DNA of 64,000 nt from Bog-473 sp963828505 (GCA_963828505.1 CAWHFM010000026.1:1-64000); one strand, 5' to 3'. Counted from the stretch's first letter, positions 45,495 through 55,257 are shown. Notes: a model not told the origin generated them from the sequence alone. Program-made: numbers and translations.

Positions 45495-47042
45495 TCATTG
45501 CCCGTTTCGGTCGGACGAGCATCGCCGGGCGTCCCGACCCCAGACCATGAGCGAAGCGACCGTGAGGCACACGGCCGAAGCCGCGACGAGCACGATGCCC
45601 ACGCCGGCATGGTCGTGGGCCCACCAATCGGGACCCATCTCCGCCAGGTGGTGGCGGATCAGGAGCACATCGCCCCAGAGAGGTCCGGTCGTGACGTGAG
45701 CGTTGTAGTCATTGATTCGCTGCGCGGCGGTCTGCCGCGGAAGGCCGAATTTGGCCAGGGTCGTCGGGGTGGACAGGACCTGGAGCCACTGCTGGTAGGG
45801 CACCCGGACGGAGAGGTAGTTCACGACGGCGCTGCCGATCACCAACACTGCCGCTGCGGCCCTCGTCAGCATCCCGGGCAGTGAGCTGCGGTCCCACATT
45901 CGCAACAACTCGACCGCGGCCAACACCAGGAGTGGCACGCATGGCAGCAGGAAACGCGGTCCCCAGGCCCAGCCCCCTCCCCATGACGACCATTTGGCAA
46001 AGAAGATCGTCCGCGGCACGATGAGAAGCAGGTACAGCGCGGCGAGGGGCCGGTCGCGCCCGAGCAGCGCGCCGAGGCCGGCGACACCCAGCAGCGTCAG
46101 GGAGTCGAAGACGAAGATGCTCTTCCCCGGATCGAGGAGCAGGCCGTGCAAGCCGAAGCCGAGCGGGGTCGAGAAGCTCCCGCCGTAGCTGGCCAGCACC
46201 TTGTGGTAGCGCAACTCGTCGTACCAGACGAGCAGGAGCGCGCTGCTGGCCATCGGGACGCCCGCCATCAGGATCGCCCTTCGTTCGAAGATGGCGCGCC
46301 ACGGTACGAAGAGCGGCACGGCGAGCAGCCCGATCCAGACGGTGAAGAGCGAGTCCGAACGAAGTTGTACGGCTGCCGCGGCGGCCAGCCCGATCCAAAG
46401 GGGCGCCATGCGGTCGCCTCCGCGCCAGCGAACCGCGCCGAAAACGACGACGACCACGCACAATGTCACGCCCGGCTCGCTGAAGAGCTCGGTCGTAGCC
46501 TGGAGCGCCTGAGTGAACAGCCCGAACCCGATCGCCGCGGTCAAGGCGTGGGCGGCGGACCACCGCAGAGCTCGCCCGACCTTGTAGACCATCAGCACCG
46601 CCGACGCCATCAGCAGCGGGTTCACCATGGACACCAGGAACGCCGTGTGCCCGACGATTTTGGAGAGGAGGTAGGGCGGGATGGCGAGGATGCTCAGGCC
46701 GATGCCGTAGGGGGAATAGGGCGTGGCCAAGTGGAACGAGTCGGCGAAACCGGTGCCCGTGGTGCGCAGCGAGCCGTGGTCGACGATGCCCTTCGTCACC
46801 GCGAACATCGCCTGCGCGTCGTAGGCGTAGAAGGTGCCGCGGGTCACGGCGACGTACGCCGCCAGGACGCCGAAGAAGAGCAACCAGCAGACTCGACGGT
46901 CGAGCGAGACCTCCGCCTCGACCCCGAGCGAGCCCCGCTTCGCGGCGTGGAGCGGTCCCTCGTGGCCGGCTCGAGTCTCCGGGTCGGTCTGCAACCGGCT
47001 GCCGGGCGCGACGTCCACCGCCGGCGCGCTGCCTCCGATCAT
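45495..47042 (-). CDS. polytopic membrane protein, GT-C glycosyltransferase-like
   Basis: 515 aa from ATG 47042; the open frame continues upstream antisense to other DNA, so the start is a choice. It has about ten hydrophobic segments, e.g. VCWLLFFGVLAAYVAVTRGT, GLSILAIPPYLLSK, LWIGLAAAAAVQLRSDSLFT, LLGVAGLGALLGRDRPLAAL and LLPCVPLLVLAAVELL. The first long loop holds YAYDAQAMFAVTKGIVDHGS, resembling GT-C enzymes that use polyprenyl-phosphate sugars, where an acidic residue follows helix 1. Sugar and acceptor unknown. Confidence 0.72.
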   Translation of the reverse strand: MIGGSAPAVDVAPGSRLQTDPETRAGHEGPLHAAKRGSLGVEAEVSLDRRVCWLLFFGVLAAYVAVTRGTFYAYDAQAMFAVTKGIVDHGSLRTTGTGFADSFHLATPYSPYGIGLSILAIPPYLLSKIVGHTAFLVSMVNPLLMASAVLMVYKVGRALRWSAAHALTAAIGFGLFTQALQATTELFSEPGVTLCVVVVVFGAVRWRGGDRMAPLWIGLAAAAAVQLRSDSLFTVWIGLLAVPLFVPWRAIFERRAILMAGVPMASSALLLVWYDELRYHKVLASYGGSFSTPLGFGLHGLLLDPGKSIFVFDSLTLLGVAGLGALLGRDRPLAALYLLLIVPRTIFFAKWSSWGGGWAWGPRFLLPCVPLLVLAAVELLRMWDRSSLPGMLTRAAAAVLVIGSAVVNYLSVRVPYQQWLQVLSTPTTLAKFGLPRQTAAQRINDYNAHVTTGPLWGDVLLIRHHLAEMGPDWWAHDHAGVGIVLVAASAVCLTVASLMVWGRDARRCSSDRNGQ

Positions 47043-47228
47043 CCGTCGGCGACGCGGGGTGCGGACACGTGCGAGCTGGTCGCGGACGAAGCCACCGACG
47101 GGCGCGTGAAGGTCACGCTCGCCTTCACGGTCCGAGTGTGACACGCGGGTCGTGCGGCGGACGCACGGCCTCGCGTCGCCCGCCCACCAGGGGACGATCG
47201 GCTCGCATCTCGCCGCTAGCGTGCGTGC

Positions 47229-48204
47229 GTGCGCGCCGTCGTCTGCCACGAGCTCGGCCCGCCGTCGCTGTTGCGCGTGGAGGAGCGGCCCGACCCTGAG
47301 GCGGGAGCGGACGGGGTGGTGGTGGAGGTGGAGGCGGCCGGGGTCAACTACGTCGACGCCCTCTTCGTCGCCGGCCGGTATCAGATCAAGCCCGCGGTGC
47401 CCTTCGTGCCCGGGACCGAGTCGGCTGGTCGCGTCATCGCGACGGGTTCCGAGGTGTCCGGCATGGAGGTGGGACAGCGCGTCCTGGTCTCGGCTGGGCT
47501 CGGCGGCTACGCCAGCCGCGTCGTAGCCCGGGCGACCGCGGTGACACGCATTCCCGACGTCCTCGACGCGCCGCGGCGCGGCGACCTTCACCCAGAGCTA
47601 CAGCACGAGCCTGTTCGCGCTGCGCCAGCGCGCCGGCGTGGGCCGGGGTGAGCGGGTGCTCGTGCTCGGCGCCGGAGGCGGGGTGGGGTCGGCCGCCATA
47701 GGCGTGGCGCGGGCGCTCGGCTGCCGCGTGCTCGGGGTCGCCTCCACGGCAGCGAAGCGCGACGCGGCGCTGGCTGCCGGCGCCGACGCCGTGCTCGATC
47801 CGGCCACCGATGCCGTCAAGGACGCGGCCCGGGCGTGGGCCGGCGGCACGGGTGTCGACGTGGTGCTCGACCCGGTGGGAGGCCCACTGGCCGAGCCGTC
47901 CCTCCGCGCGCTCGGAGACGGGGGCCGCTACCTGGTCATCGGGTTCGCTTCGGGCGAGATCCCGTCCCTCCCCCTCAACCAGGTCCTGCTGCGCAACCGG
48001 TGCGTCATCGGCATCGACTGGGGGATCTGGGCCATGACGCACGCCGAGGGCCAGAGCGCGCTGCTGGCCGATCTGCTCGCCATGGTGGCCGACGGGAGGC
48101 TCGACCCCGTGCGTCCCGCCGAGTACCCGCTCGACGATGTGGCGGCGGCGCTCGAAGATCTGCTCGGGCGGCGCACCGTGGGCAAGATCGCGTTGATTCC
48201 TTAG
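47229..48204 (+). pseudogene. quinone oxidoreductase (zinc-less MDR), one frameshift
   Basis: GTG 47229 opens MRAVVCHELGPPSLLRVEE, NYVDALFVAGRYQIKP and VPGTESAGRVIATGSEV. Near 47570-47582 in a GC-rich run the frame shifts; it resumes as AATFTQSYSTSLFALRQRAG, then the NADPH site VLVLGAGGGVGSAAIGVA and ends at 48204. Restored length about 325 aa equals QOR/MDR proteins that reduce quinones or enones with NADPH. A single indel, so sequencing error is quite possible. Confidence 0.85.
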
Positions 48205-48214
48205 AGCCGAACCC

Positions 48215-48243
48215 CCATCCGGACGCGCTCAGCGCCCGGATGG
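48215..48243. terminator. hairpin between convergent genes
   Basis: 8-bp stem CCATCCGG/CCGGATGG with a 13-nt loop in the 49-bp gap between the QOR and LLM genes; could serve both strands. Confidence 0.7.
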
Positions 48244-48253
48244 ACCGACGACC

Positions 48254-49360
48254 TCAGCGCCGGAAGGCCGGGATGACCTCGGTGCCGATGAGCTCAATGG
48301 TCTGCATCACCGACTCGTGGGAGATCTTGTACGGGTTGACCAGGCAGAGCAGGAGGTCGACGCCGGCCTCCTCGTACTGGCGGCACGCCTCCAGGCATTC
48401 TTCGGGCGTCCCCAGCACGCAAGCTCCCGAGTCCGTCAGGTATTCGAGGCTGATGAGGTCGAGCATGCCCTCGTCGTCGCGGCTCTTCATCTCCGCCGCG
48501 TAGGAGTACGTACCCAGCTCCTGGTTGCGCTCCTCCATCCAGTCGGTGAGCGTGGCGATCTGGCGGGCACCCGTCTTGGGATACCACTCGAAGGATTCGC
48601 GCGCCTCGGCCATCGCCTGGTCGCGATCCGGCGCGCAGATGGCCATGGTGAAGGTCGCCGCCTGGTTGTTCACGAAGGACCCGATCGGCTCGCTGCAGCG
48701 CCCCACGGCCTCGCGGTAGATGTCGATCTTGCGCTTGACCTCTGACGGCGGCAGACCGACGGCGAACGAGCACAGGCCCAGGCCGAGCTCTCCGACCTGG
48801 GCGTGCCCGTCGTCACTGGTCGTCGCGCCCCACAGGGGCGGGTGCGGCTTCTGCCACGGCTTGGGCTGCACCCGGCGCCGGGGCATCTCCCAGTACTTGC
48901 CCGTGAACTCGTACTCGTCGTTGGTCCAGCAGCCAACGATGTGGCCGATGGCCTCCTGCCACATGCGGCGGCTCTCGGCCGGGTCGATGCCGAACCCCTC
49001 GAGCTCCATCCGGGTGGCGGAGCGCCCGGTCCCGAGGTCGACCCGCCCGTTCGAGAGGAGGTCGAGGACGGCGACGGACTCAGCCGTGCGGACGGGGTGG
49101 TTGTAGGGCTTGGGCATGAGGCGCACGCCGTAACCCAGGCGAATGCGCTCGGTGCGCGAAGCGATCGCCCCGTACAGCACCTCGGGGTTCGAGCAATGCG
49201 AGTACTCCTGCAGGAAGTGGTGCTCCACCGTCCAGAAGGCGTCCCAGCCGAACCGGTCGCCGGCAATGGCCTGCTCGAGCGTGTTCTGGTACGCGATCAG
49301 CTCGCTGTCGGGCTCCCACGGCCGCGGGACCGGGATCTCGTAGAACAGCGCGAACTTCAT
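48254..49360 (-). CDS. LLM-class flavin-dependent monooxygenase
   Basis: 368 aa from ATG 49360 with GGGGGAG upstream. Luciferase-like barrel: MKFALFYEIPVPRPW, FGWDAFWTVEHHFLQEYSHC, RLGYGVRLMPKPYNHPVR, LSNGRVDLGTGRSATRMELE and PPLWGATTSDDGHAQVGELG. The VEHHF and GTGRS segments place it with FMN-dependent alkanal/alkane-monooxygenase-like members rather than strict F420 enzymes. It is convergent with the QOR gene and divergent from an SDR gene. Confidence 0.93.
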   Translation of the reverse strand: MKFALFYEIPVPRPWEPDSELIAYQNTLEQAIAGDRFGWDAFWTVEHHFLQEYSHCSNPEVLYGAIASRTERIRLGYGVRLMPKPYNHPVRTAESVAVLDLLSNGRVDLGTGRSATRMELEGFGIDPAESRRMWQEAIGHIVGCWTNDEYEFTGKYWEMPRRRVQPKPWQKPHPPLWGATTSDDGHAQVGELGLGLCSFAVGLPPSEVKRKIDIYREAVGRCSEPIGSFVNNQAATFTMAICAPDRDQAMAEARESFEWYPKTGARQIATLTDWMEERNQELGTYSYAAEMKSRDDEGMLDLISLEYLTDSGACVLGTPEECLEACRQYEEAGVDLLLCLVNPYKISHESVMQTIELIGTEVIPAFRR

Positions 49361-49476
49361 GGCAGGTGCTCCCCCCGGGCCGGCGGACGAGTCCGGGGGC
49401 TCGCCCCCGGCGCTAGACATGTGCACTGCTCCTATCAGCCGGGATCACCCGGGCGCAAAAGAGTCGGAGGTGCCAC

Positions 49477-50280
49477 GTGCGTGGATTGGGCGGCCGGACC
49501 TACGTCGTGACCGGTGCCGCCTCGGGGATCGGCCGGGCCACCGCGTCCCGGTTGCTCCAAGAGGGGGCGGCGGTGGTCGGAGCCGACGTCGCGCCGGCGG
49601 ACCCGCCGGGCGAGGGGAGGTGGGAGTTCCAGACGACCGACGTCACCGACGAGGGATCGGTCTCCGCTCTGGTGAAGGCGGCCGTCGCGTTCGGCGGCAC
49701 CCTCGACGGACTGGTCCACGCCGCCGGTGTGGCCGGCGGCGGGCCGGTGCACATGCTCCCGGCCGAGGAGTGGGCGCGGGTCCTGGCCGTGAACCTGACG
49801 GGCACGTTCCTCATGGCGAAGCACGCCATCGCGCAGATGCTGGCGCAGCCGACGCAGGACGGGCGCCGGGGGTCGGTGGTGACCCTGGCCAGCATCGAGG
49901 GGCTGGAAGGGACGGCGGGCGGGAGCGCGTACAGCGCGTCGAAAGGCGGCGTCGTCCTCCTGACGAAGAACATGGCCATCGACTACGCCGGACGCGGCAT
50001 CCGGGTGAACGCGATCTGCCCCGGCTTCATCGCCACACCCATGACCGACGCCATCTTCGGCGGCCCGGGGATGGAGGAGACGCTGGCCGACATCGTCCAC
50101 GAGCACAAGTTGGGCCGGCGTATGGGCCGGCCCGAGGAGATCGCGTCGGTGGCCGCATTCTTGCTCTCCGACGACGCGTCGTTCGTCACCGGCCACGCCT
50201 TGCCGGTCGACGGGGGCTACACCGCCGGGCGCGACCACGGCGTCACCGACATGCTGGGGCTGTCCGGACCCGAGGACTGA
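49477..50280 (+). CDS. short-chain dehydrogenase/reductase
   Basis: 267 aa from GTG 49477. TGAASGIGRATASRL, VHAAGVAGGGPV (NAG variant AAG), Ser in VVTLASIEGLEG, YSASKGGVVLLTK, NAICPGFIATPMTDAI and ALPVDGGYTAGRD. Asp in VVGADVAPADPP suggests NAD(H). Divergent from the LLM monooxygenase, with which it might form a degradation pathway. Confidence 0.94.
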   Translation: MRGLGGRTYVVTGAASGIGRATASRLLQEGAAVVGADVAPADPPGEGRWEFQTTDVTDEGSVSALVKAAVAFGGTLDGLVHAAGVAGGGPVHMLPAEEWARVLAVNLTGTFLMAKHAIAQMLAQPTQDGRRGSVVTLASIEGLEGTAGGSAYSASKGGVVLLTKNMAIDYAGRGIRVNAICPGFIATPMTDAIFGGPGMEETLADIVHEHKLGRRMGRPEEIASVAAFLLSDDASFVTGHALPVDGGYTAGRDHGVTDMLGLSGPED

Positions 50281-50309
50281 AGCCAGGCGCGGAGGGATCC
50301 CGTAGGCAG

Positions 50310-51383
50310 TCAGGGCGACCCGAGCACGAGACGGCCGCCCCGGTAGTCGAGGACCACCCAGCCGAAGTGCTTCAACTGGTCCGAGCCCACCAGACCGTCG
50401 ATACCGACGCCGATGGGGCCGAAGTTGGCGGCGTCGAGGAGCTGGGGTCTCAGCGCCCGGGCGGTGACGGACCACCGGCCGCTGCGTACGAGCGGCACCG
50501 TGATGGTGGAGCACACCGTCGCCTGGCGTTGCGCCAGGTTGGTGGACGCCAGCCCCTGTGCGGTGGCGACCGCCGCCGCCACGACGGACTGAGACGAGCC
50601 CGTGTCGACGATGAAGCTGCGCCATGGTCCTGAGCCGAACCTCACCGGCACGCCGACGGAGACGTCACCGGGGTCCGTGACGACGGTCACCGGGACCGTG
50701 GTGCCGGCCCCGCCGTCGGTCAGGAAAGCCGGCGGCGGGGGCCCGACCGGGCCTGCGACCGGTGTCCCCGAGCTGGGCGGCAGGCCCTCCGGACCCCCGA
50801 GCACCAGCAGGCCGTGAGCGAAGTCCAGGCGTACGGCGCCGAAGCGGGACAAGACGTCGGACCCGAGCAGTCCGACCGGCTCGCCCCGGCCGCCCAGCTG
50901 GGGCATCCTGCCCGCGCTCAAATCCTGAGCCGTGAGGCTGACGCCTTCGAGGGACCAGCTAGCGACGCCGACCGGCCGCGATCGGCCGCTGCAGCCGACA
51001 CCTTCGAACTCGGTGGGAGGGCCGGCGACAGGGAGGTGGAGCCGATCCGCCAGGCCGGCGTCGATGCTCGACTGCCCGGAACCCGAGTCCAGCACGAACG
51101 GGAACGGGCCCTGGCCCTCGATGCAGACGTTGACCGTCTCGGCCACCTGGCCGGCCACCGTGCTCACCGTCATCGGGACCTGCACGCCCGCCGACGCCGG
51201 CGTAGTCGTCGTCGCGCAGCCTGCGGTGGTGGGCGGGAGGGCGAAGTTGACCTCCGGCTCAATGCGCAGCGGTCGGTGCCGCGGCCCCGGAGCCGGCGAC
51301 GCCGCGGCGACCGCCAGGGCCACCGCGCCGCACGCGACGGCCGCGGCGGCGGCGAGCGCCAGCGCGCGTCGACCGGCGGTCAC
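50310..51383 (-). CDS. double retropepsin-like aspartyl protease, membrane/secreted
   Basis: 357 aa from GTG 51383. The N-terminal hydrophobic segment ALALAAAAAVACGAVALAVA is a signal anchor or signal peptide. Two aspartyl-protease half-domains follow: FPFVLDSGSGQSSID at about 97-111 with VGLLGSDVLSRFGAVRLDF, and RSFIVDTGSSQSVV at about 248-261 with IDGLVGSDQLKHFGWVVLDY. Each has the D-S/T-G catalytic motif and the later LGxD flap partner. It therefore resembles a covalent dimer of retropepsin-like domains. It lies 2 bp downstream of a GT2 gene at the end of the polysaccharide operon. Confidence 0.85.
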   Translation of the reverse strand: MTAGRRALALAAAAAVACGAVALAVAAASPAPGPRHRPLRIEPEVNFALPPTTAGCATTTTPASAGVQVPMTVSTVAGQVAETVNVCIEGQGPFPFVLDSGSGQSSIDAGLADRLHLPVAGPPTEFEGVGCSGRSRPVGVASWSLEGVSLTAQDLSAGRMPQLGGRGEPVGLLGSDVLSRFGAVRLDFAHGLLVLGGPEGLPPSSGTPVAGPVGPPPPAFLTDGGAGTTVPVTVVTDPGDVSVGVPVRFGSGPWRSFIVDTGSSQSVVAAAVATAQGLASTNLAQRQATVCSTITVPLVRSGRWSVTARALRPQLLDAANFGPIGVGIDGLVGSDQLKHFGWVVLDYRGGRLVLGSP

Positions 51384-51385
51384 GG

Positions 51386-52264
51386 CTACGGCGACAGGGC
51401 CTGGCGCGCCGCCGCCGCGGCCAGACGCGCCGCCAGGACCACCGCGGCCAGGGGCAGCGAGACGCGGCGCCATCCATCGGTCGTGCGGATACTGAAGCGA
51501 AGCGCCGAGCGATGGTGGGCCAGCAGCATGCGGTAGGGGTGGCGCGACGTGCTCGCCCCCCCGATGTGCGTCACCGTGGCGGACCCGGCGAATCCGACCC
51601 CCCACCCGTGGTGGTGGGCCCGCCAACACAGGTCCATGTCTTCGTTGTACATGAAGTACGCCTCGTCGAAGCCGCCGAGCTCCTCGAGCGCCTGGCGACG
51701 CGCCAGGAAGCACGATCCCGACACCCAGTCGGCGCCGGCCACCACGTCGCCGGTGGGCGCCTCGGGTCGGTAGCGGCGGGTGAAGCGGTTGTCGGGCTTG
51801 AACGGTGCCAGGAGGGCGTGCCCGGCGGCATCGACCGGGGAGGGGAACCGTCGCGACGAGGGGTACACGTCCCCGGACTCGGTGAGGATCCGCGGCCCGA
51901 CCAGCGCCCAGGCCGGGTTGGATTCCAGCGCGCTCCGGAGCGTGTCGAGCGCGCCCGGGTGCACGACGAGGTCGGGGTTCGAGACGAGCACCCATTCGGG
52001 CGGTCGCTCCTCCCCCGCCAGGGCGGCCAGACCGCGGTTGGCGCCGGAACCGAACCCGAGGTTGCGTCCCGGTCGCACGATGCGCACGGGCGGCGCCGCG
52101 CCGGCGTCGAGGAGCGGGCCCAATGCCGTCTCGACGCTGCCGGGCTTTCCGTTCTCGACCACGACGATCGGATCCGCGCCGTCGGCCAGGAGCGACCGAA
52201 CGGATCCGTCCAACAGGGCCCCGGCGTCGTGGTCGACCACCACCGCGCCGATCACACCCGGCAC
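51386..52264 (-). CDS. GT2 glycosyltransferase (rhamnosyltransferase-like)
   Basis: 292 aa. GT-A fold: IGAVVVDHDAGALLDGSVRS, RPGRNLGFGSGANRGLAAL, VLVSNPDLVVHPGALD (metal motif as NPD), and ADWVSGSCFLARRQALEELG with DEAYFMYNEDMDLCWRAHHH. The latter is characteristic of WbbL-type rhamnosyltransferases. It may use dTDP-rhamnose made by the upstream rml genes. Shares the operon with a second GT2. Confidence 0.93.
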   Translation of the reverse strand: MPGVIGAVVVDHDAGALLDGSVRSLLADGADPIVVVENGKPGSVETALGPLLDAGAAPPVRIVRPGRNLGFGSGANRGLAALAGEERPPEWVLVSNPDLVVHPGALDTLRSALESNPAWALVGPRILTESGDVYPSSRRFPSPVDAAGHALLAPFKPDNRFTRRYRPEAPTGDVVAGADWVSGSCFLARRQALEELGGFDEAYFMYNEDMDLCWRAHHHGWGVGFAGSATVTHIGGASTSRHPYRMLLAHHRSALRFSIRTTDGWRRVSLPLAAVVLAARLAAAAARQALSP

Positions 52265-52271
52265 GAGCGCC

Positions 52272-53006
52272 TCAGAAGTCCTTGGTGAAGCGGAATTTGA
52301 TCAGAGCCCTGAGCGCGCTCACGCCGTCGTGCCACGTGATCTTCTTCCCCTCGTCGAACTCCCGTCCGGCGTAGGAGATCGGCACCTCGTAAATCCGGTA
52401 CCCGCGGCGCAGCACCTTGGCCGTGATCTCCGGCTCGAAGTCGAACCGGTTCGAGACGATCGTCAGCCCGTCGAGCACCTGGGCGTCGAAGAGCTTGTAA
52501 CAGGTCTCCATGTCCGAGAGCGTCGAGCGATAGAGCACGTTGGTGACGAGCGAGAGCAGCCGGTTGCCGAACCAGTGCAGGGGCAGCATGTTCTTCCGCT
52601 CTCCGGTGAACCTGCTTCCGTACACGACCCTGGCCTTCCCCTTGAGGACCGGGTCGAGCAGCCGGGGCCAGTCACCCGGGTCGTACTCGAGGTCGGCGTC
52701 CTGAATCAGCACCAGGTCCCCGCGGGCCTCCGCCAAACCGGTGCGGATGGCTGCCCCCTTCCCCTGATTGACCGGATGGCGGATGACGTGGACGGTCGAG
52801 TCCTCGAGCGCGCCGAGCACCTTGTCCGAACCGTCGCTCGACCCGTCGTCGACCACGATCACCTGGAGCACGAGCGGGAGCTCGACGGCCCGCATGCGCC
52901 GGATGACCTCGGCCACGGTCCTCCGCTCGTTGTAGACCGGCGTGATGACGGTGAGCGACTCGTAGGTCCGCACGGGCGGCAGGTCGCTGTCCAGGGCCTC
53001 GGTCAT
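52272..53006 (-). CDS. GT2 polyprenyl-phosphate glycosyltransferase
   Basis: 244 aa from ATG 53006 (ATGA overlap with the epimerase). DPM1-like: LTVITPVYNERRTVAEVIRR, VDDGSSDGSDKVL, NQGKGAAIRTGLAEARGDLV, IQDADLEYDPGDWPRL (DxD), GSRFTG and NRFDFEPEITAKVLRRGYRI. No C-terminal membrane helices. It probably loads a sugar on a polyprenyl phosphate or extends a lipid-linked glycan. Confidence 0.94.
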   Translation of the reverse strand: MTEALDSDLPPVRTYESLTVITPVYNERRTVAEVIRRMRAVELPLVLQVIVVDDGSSDGSDKVLGALEDSTVHVIRHPVNQGKGAAIRTGLAEARGDLVLIQDADLEYDPGDWPRLLDPVLKGKARVVYGSRFTGERKNMLPLHWFGNRLLSLVTNVLYRSTLSDMETCYKLFDAQVLDGLTIVSNRFDFEPEITAKVLRRGYRIYEVPISYAGREFDEGKKITWHDGVSALRALIKFRFTKDF

Positions 53007-53947
53007 GAGGCTCCCACTCTCTCAGAGAAGTACTCGATCGTCCGCGCGATGCCCTGGCGCAGGTCGATGGTGGGTTCCCAACCGAGGGCTCTGCGGGCCA
53101 GCGTGATGTCGGGGCACCGGCGCGTCGGGTCGTCCGTCGGCAGCGGGCGGTGCTCCAGGCCCGAGCGCGAACCCGTGACCTCCAGGACGAAGTGCGCCAG
53201 GTCGAGCATGGAGCGCTCGTCGGGGTTCCCGATGTTGACCGGGCCGGTGAGATCCGAGTCGAGGAGGGCGAGGAGCCCTTTGATCTCGTCCTCGACGTAG
53301 CAGAAGCTGCGGGTCTGCGAGCCGTCGCCGTACACCGTCAACGGCTCCCCGCGCAGGGCCTGCACGACGAAGTTGGACACGACCCTCCCGTCGCCCGGGG
53401 AGAGCCTGGGTCCGTAGGTGTTGAAGATGCGGGCGATGCCGACGTCGACCCCGTGGGCACGGTGCATGGCCATCGTCAGGCTCTCGGCGAACCGCTTGGC
53501 CTCGTCGTAGACGCTGCGGGGCCCGGTCGGGTCCACGTTGCCTCGGTACGACTCGACTTGGGGGTGCACCTCGGGGTCCCCGTAGATCTCGCTGGTCGAC
53601 GCCATGAGGAACCGTGCCCCATGCGCACGGGCCAACTCGAGCAGGCGGCGCGTGCCCTCGCTGCCGACGGCCAGCGTGGCCAGCGGTCGGGCCAGGTAGG
53701 CCGGGGGCGAGGCGGGCGAGGCGAGGTTGCACACGGCATCGACCGGCCCTCCCTCGATGTCGACGTTCACGGAGGCGTCCTGCACCACCATGGTGAAGCG
53801 TTCTTGCCCCATGAGGTGGGCGACGTTGTCCTTGGAGCCGGTAGAGAGGTCGTCGAGGCAGACCACGCTGTCGCCGCGGGCGAGGAGATGGTCGCAGAGG
53901 TGCGACCCGAGGAACCCGGCCCCCCCGGCAACCACGACGCGGCTCAT
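53003..53947 (-). CDS. uxs: UDP-glucuronate decarboxylase / extended SDR
   Basis: 314 aa from ATG 53947 (ATGA overlap with UDP-glucose dehydrogenase). VVVAGGAGFLGSHLCDHLLA, NLASPASPPAY, STSEIYGDPEVHPQ, YDEAKRFAESLTMAMHRAHG (YxxxK), ARIFNTYGPRLSPGDGRVVS and GDGSQTRSFCYVED are the UXS/UDP-xylose synthase hallmarks. Converts UDP-glucuronate to UDP-xylose. Directly following UGD, which makes UDP-glucuronate, supports this. Confidence 0.93.
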   Translation of the reverse strand: MSRVVVAGGAGFLGSHLCDHLLARGDSVVCLDDLSTGSKDNVAHLMGQERFTMVVQDASVNVDIEGGPVDAVCNLASPASPPAYLARPLATLAVGSEGTRRLLELARAHGARFLMASTSEIYGDPEVHPQVESYRGNVDPTGPRSVYDEAKRFAESLTMAMHRAHGVDVGIARIFNTYGPRLSPGDGRVVSNFVVQALRGEPLTVYGDGSQTRSFCYVEDEIKGLLALLDSDLTGPVNIGNPDERSMLDLAHFVLEVTGSRSGLEHRPLPTDDPTRRCPDITLARRALGWEPTIDLRQGIARTIEYFSERVGAS

Positions 53948-55257
53948 CTGCGCCCGATCCCGGTGTAGGTGAACCCCATGCGGCGTAGGGCGGCGGGGTC
54001 GAGCAGGTTGCGCGCGTCCACGATGGAGGACTGGCGCATGGCCGCCAGGACGCGGGAGAAGTCGAGCCAGCGGAACTCGTCCCACTCGGTCAGCACGACC
54101 AGGACCTGCGCCCCGGCCACGGCCTCGTAGGGATCGCCGCTCAGCCGCAACCCGTCCAGGTCCTCCGCCTCGGTGTCGGGGTCGACCGTCGGGTCGAAAG
54201 CCTGGACCGTGGCCCCGAGCGTCGCCAGGCGATGGCAGATCTCGAGGCTCGGCGAGTCTCGCCGGTCGTCGGTGTTGGCCTTGAACGTGAGCCCCCACAC
54301 CGCCACCGTCGCCCCCCGGACGGTGCCGCAGCAAGCCTCGGCGACCTTGGAGACCACGCGCACGAGCTGCTGCTCGTTCGACTCGATGGCGCCGGCCAGC
54401 AGCGAGAAGTCGTATCCGGCCTCGCCGGCGATGTGCAGGAGCGCTCGGGTGTCCTTGGGCAGGCAGGACCCGCCCCAACCCGGTCCGGGACGCAGGAACT
54501 CGAAACCGATGCGCTTGTCGTAGCCGAGCCCGAGCAGCACGTCGCGCGCGTCGGCGCCGACCTCCTCGCACAGCCCGGCCAGCGCGTTGACGAAGCTCAG
54601 CTTCGTGGCCAAGAACGCGTTGGAGGCGTATTTGATCGTCTCCGACGTCGTGGCGTCCGTCACGATCAGCGGCGCCCCGGTGGTGGAGAACAGCTCACCG
54701 ACCATCGCCGCGGCGTGGCTGTCGTCGGCGCCCACCACGATGCGGTCGGGGTGGAGGCTGTCGAGAACGGCTGTGCCCTCACGCAAGAACTCGGGGTTGG
54801 AGACGACGCTCACGTCCGAGCGCCCGATCACCTGCTCCACCATGGTGGCCGAGCCGACCGGCACCGTCGACTTGTTGACCACGATCGAACCCGAAGACAG
54901 CTGCGGGCCGATCTCCTTGGCGGCGGCCTCCACGAAGGAGAGGTCGGCCGATCCGTCCGGGCTCTGCGGGGTGGCCACGCAGAGGAAGACGAAGCGCGCA
55001 CCGGCGACCGCCTCGGTGGCCGAGCCGGTGAAGCGGAGTGTGCCCGCGGCGACACATCCGGCGACGAGATCGTCGAGCCCCGCCTCGACGATGGGCATAC
55101 GGCCTGAATGCAGCGCCGCCAGTCGAGCGGGGTCCCGCTCGGCCAGGACGACCGTGTGCCCGAAGTGGGCCAGCGTGGCCGCCGTGGGCAAGCCGACGTA
55201 GCCCGCACCGATCACGGCCACGGCGCGCGACACGCGCCCGTTCCCGCGCCCGCTCAC
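53944..55257 (-). CDS. ugd: UDP-glucose 6-dehydrogenase
   Basis: 437 aa from GTG 55257 (GTGA overlap with rmlD). AVIGAGYVGLPTAATLAHFG, CVATPQSPDGSADLSFVE, VNKSTVPVGSA, NPEFLREGTAV, YASNAFLATKLSFVNALAGL, catalytic Cys in GPGWGGSCLPKDTRAL, and VWGLTFKANTDDRRDSPSL. It oxidises UDP-glucose to UDP-glucuronate with two NAD. It feeds the downstream UDP-xylose synthase. Confidence 0.96.
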   Translation of the reverse strand: MSGRGNGRVSRAVAVIGAGYVGLPTAATLAHFGHTVVLAERDPARLAALHSGRMPIVEAGLDDLVAGCVAAGTLRFTGSATEAVAGARFVFLCVATPQSPDGSADLSFVEAAAKEIGPQLSSGSIVVNKSTVPVGSATMVEQVIGRSDVSVVSNPEFLREGTAVLDSLHPDRIVVGADDSHAAAMVGELFSTTGAPLIVTDATTSETIKYASNAFLATKLSFVNALAGLCEEVGADARDVLLGLGYDKRIGFEFLRPGPGWGGSCLPKDTRALLHIAGEAGYDFSLLAGAIESNEQQLVRVVSKVAEACCGTVRGATVAVWGLTFKANTDDRRDSPSLEICHRLATLGATVQAFDPTVDPDTEAEDLDGLRLSGDPYEAVAGAQVLVVLTEWDEFRWLDFSRVLAAMRQSSIVDARNLLDPAALRRMGFTYTGIGRR

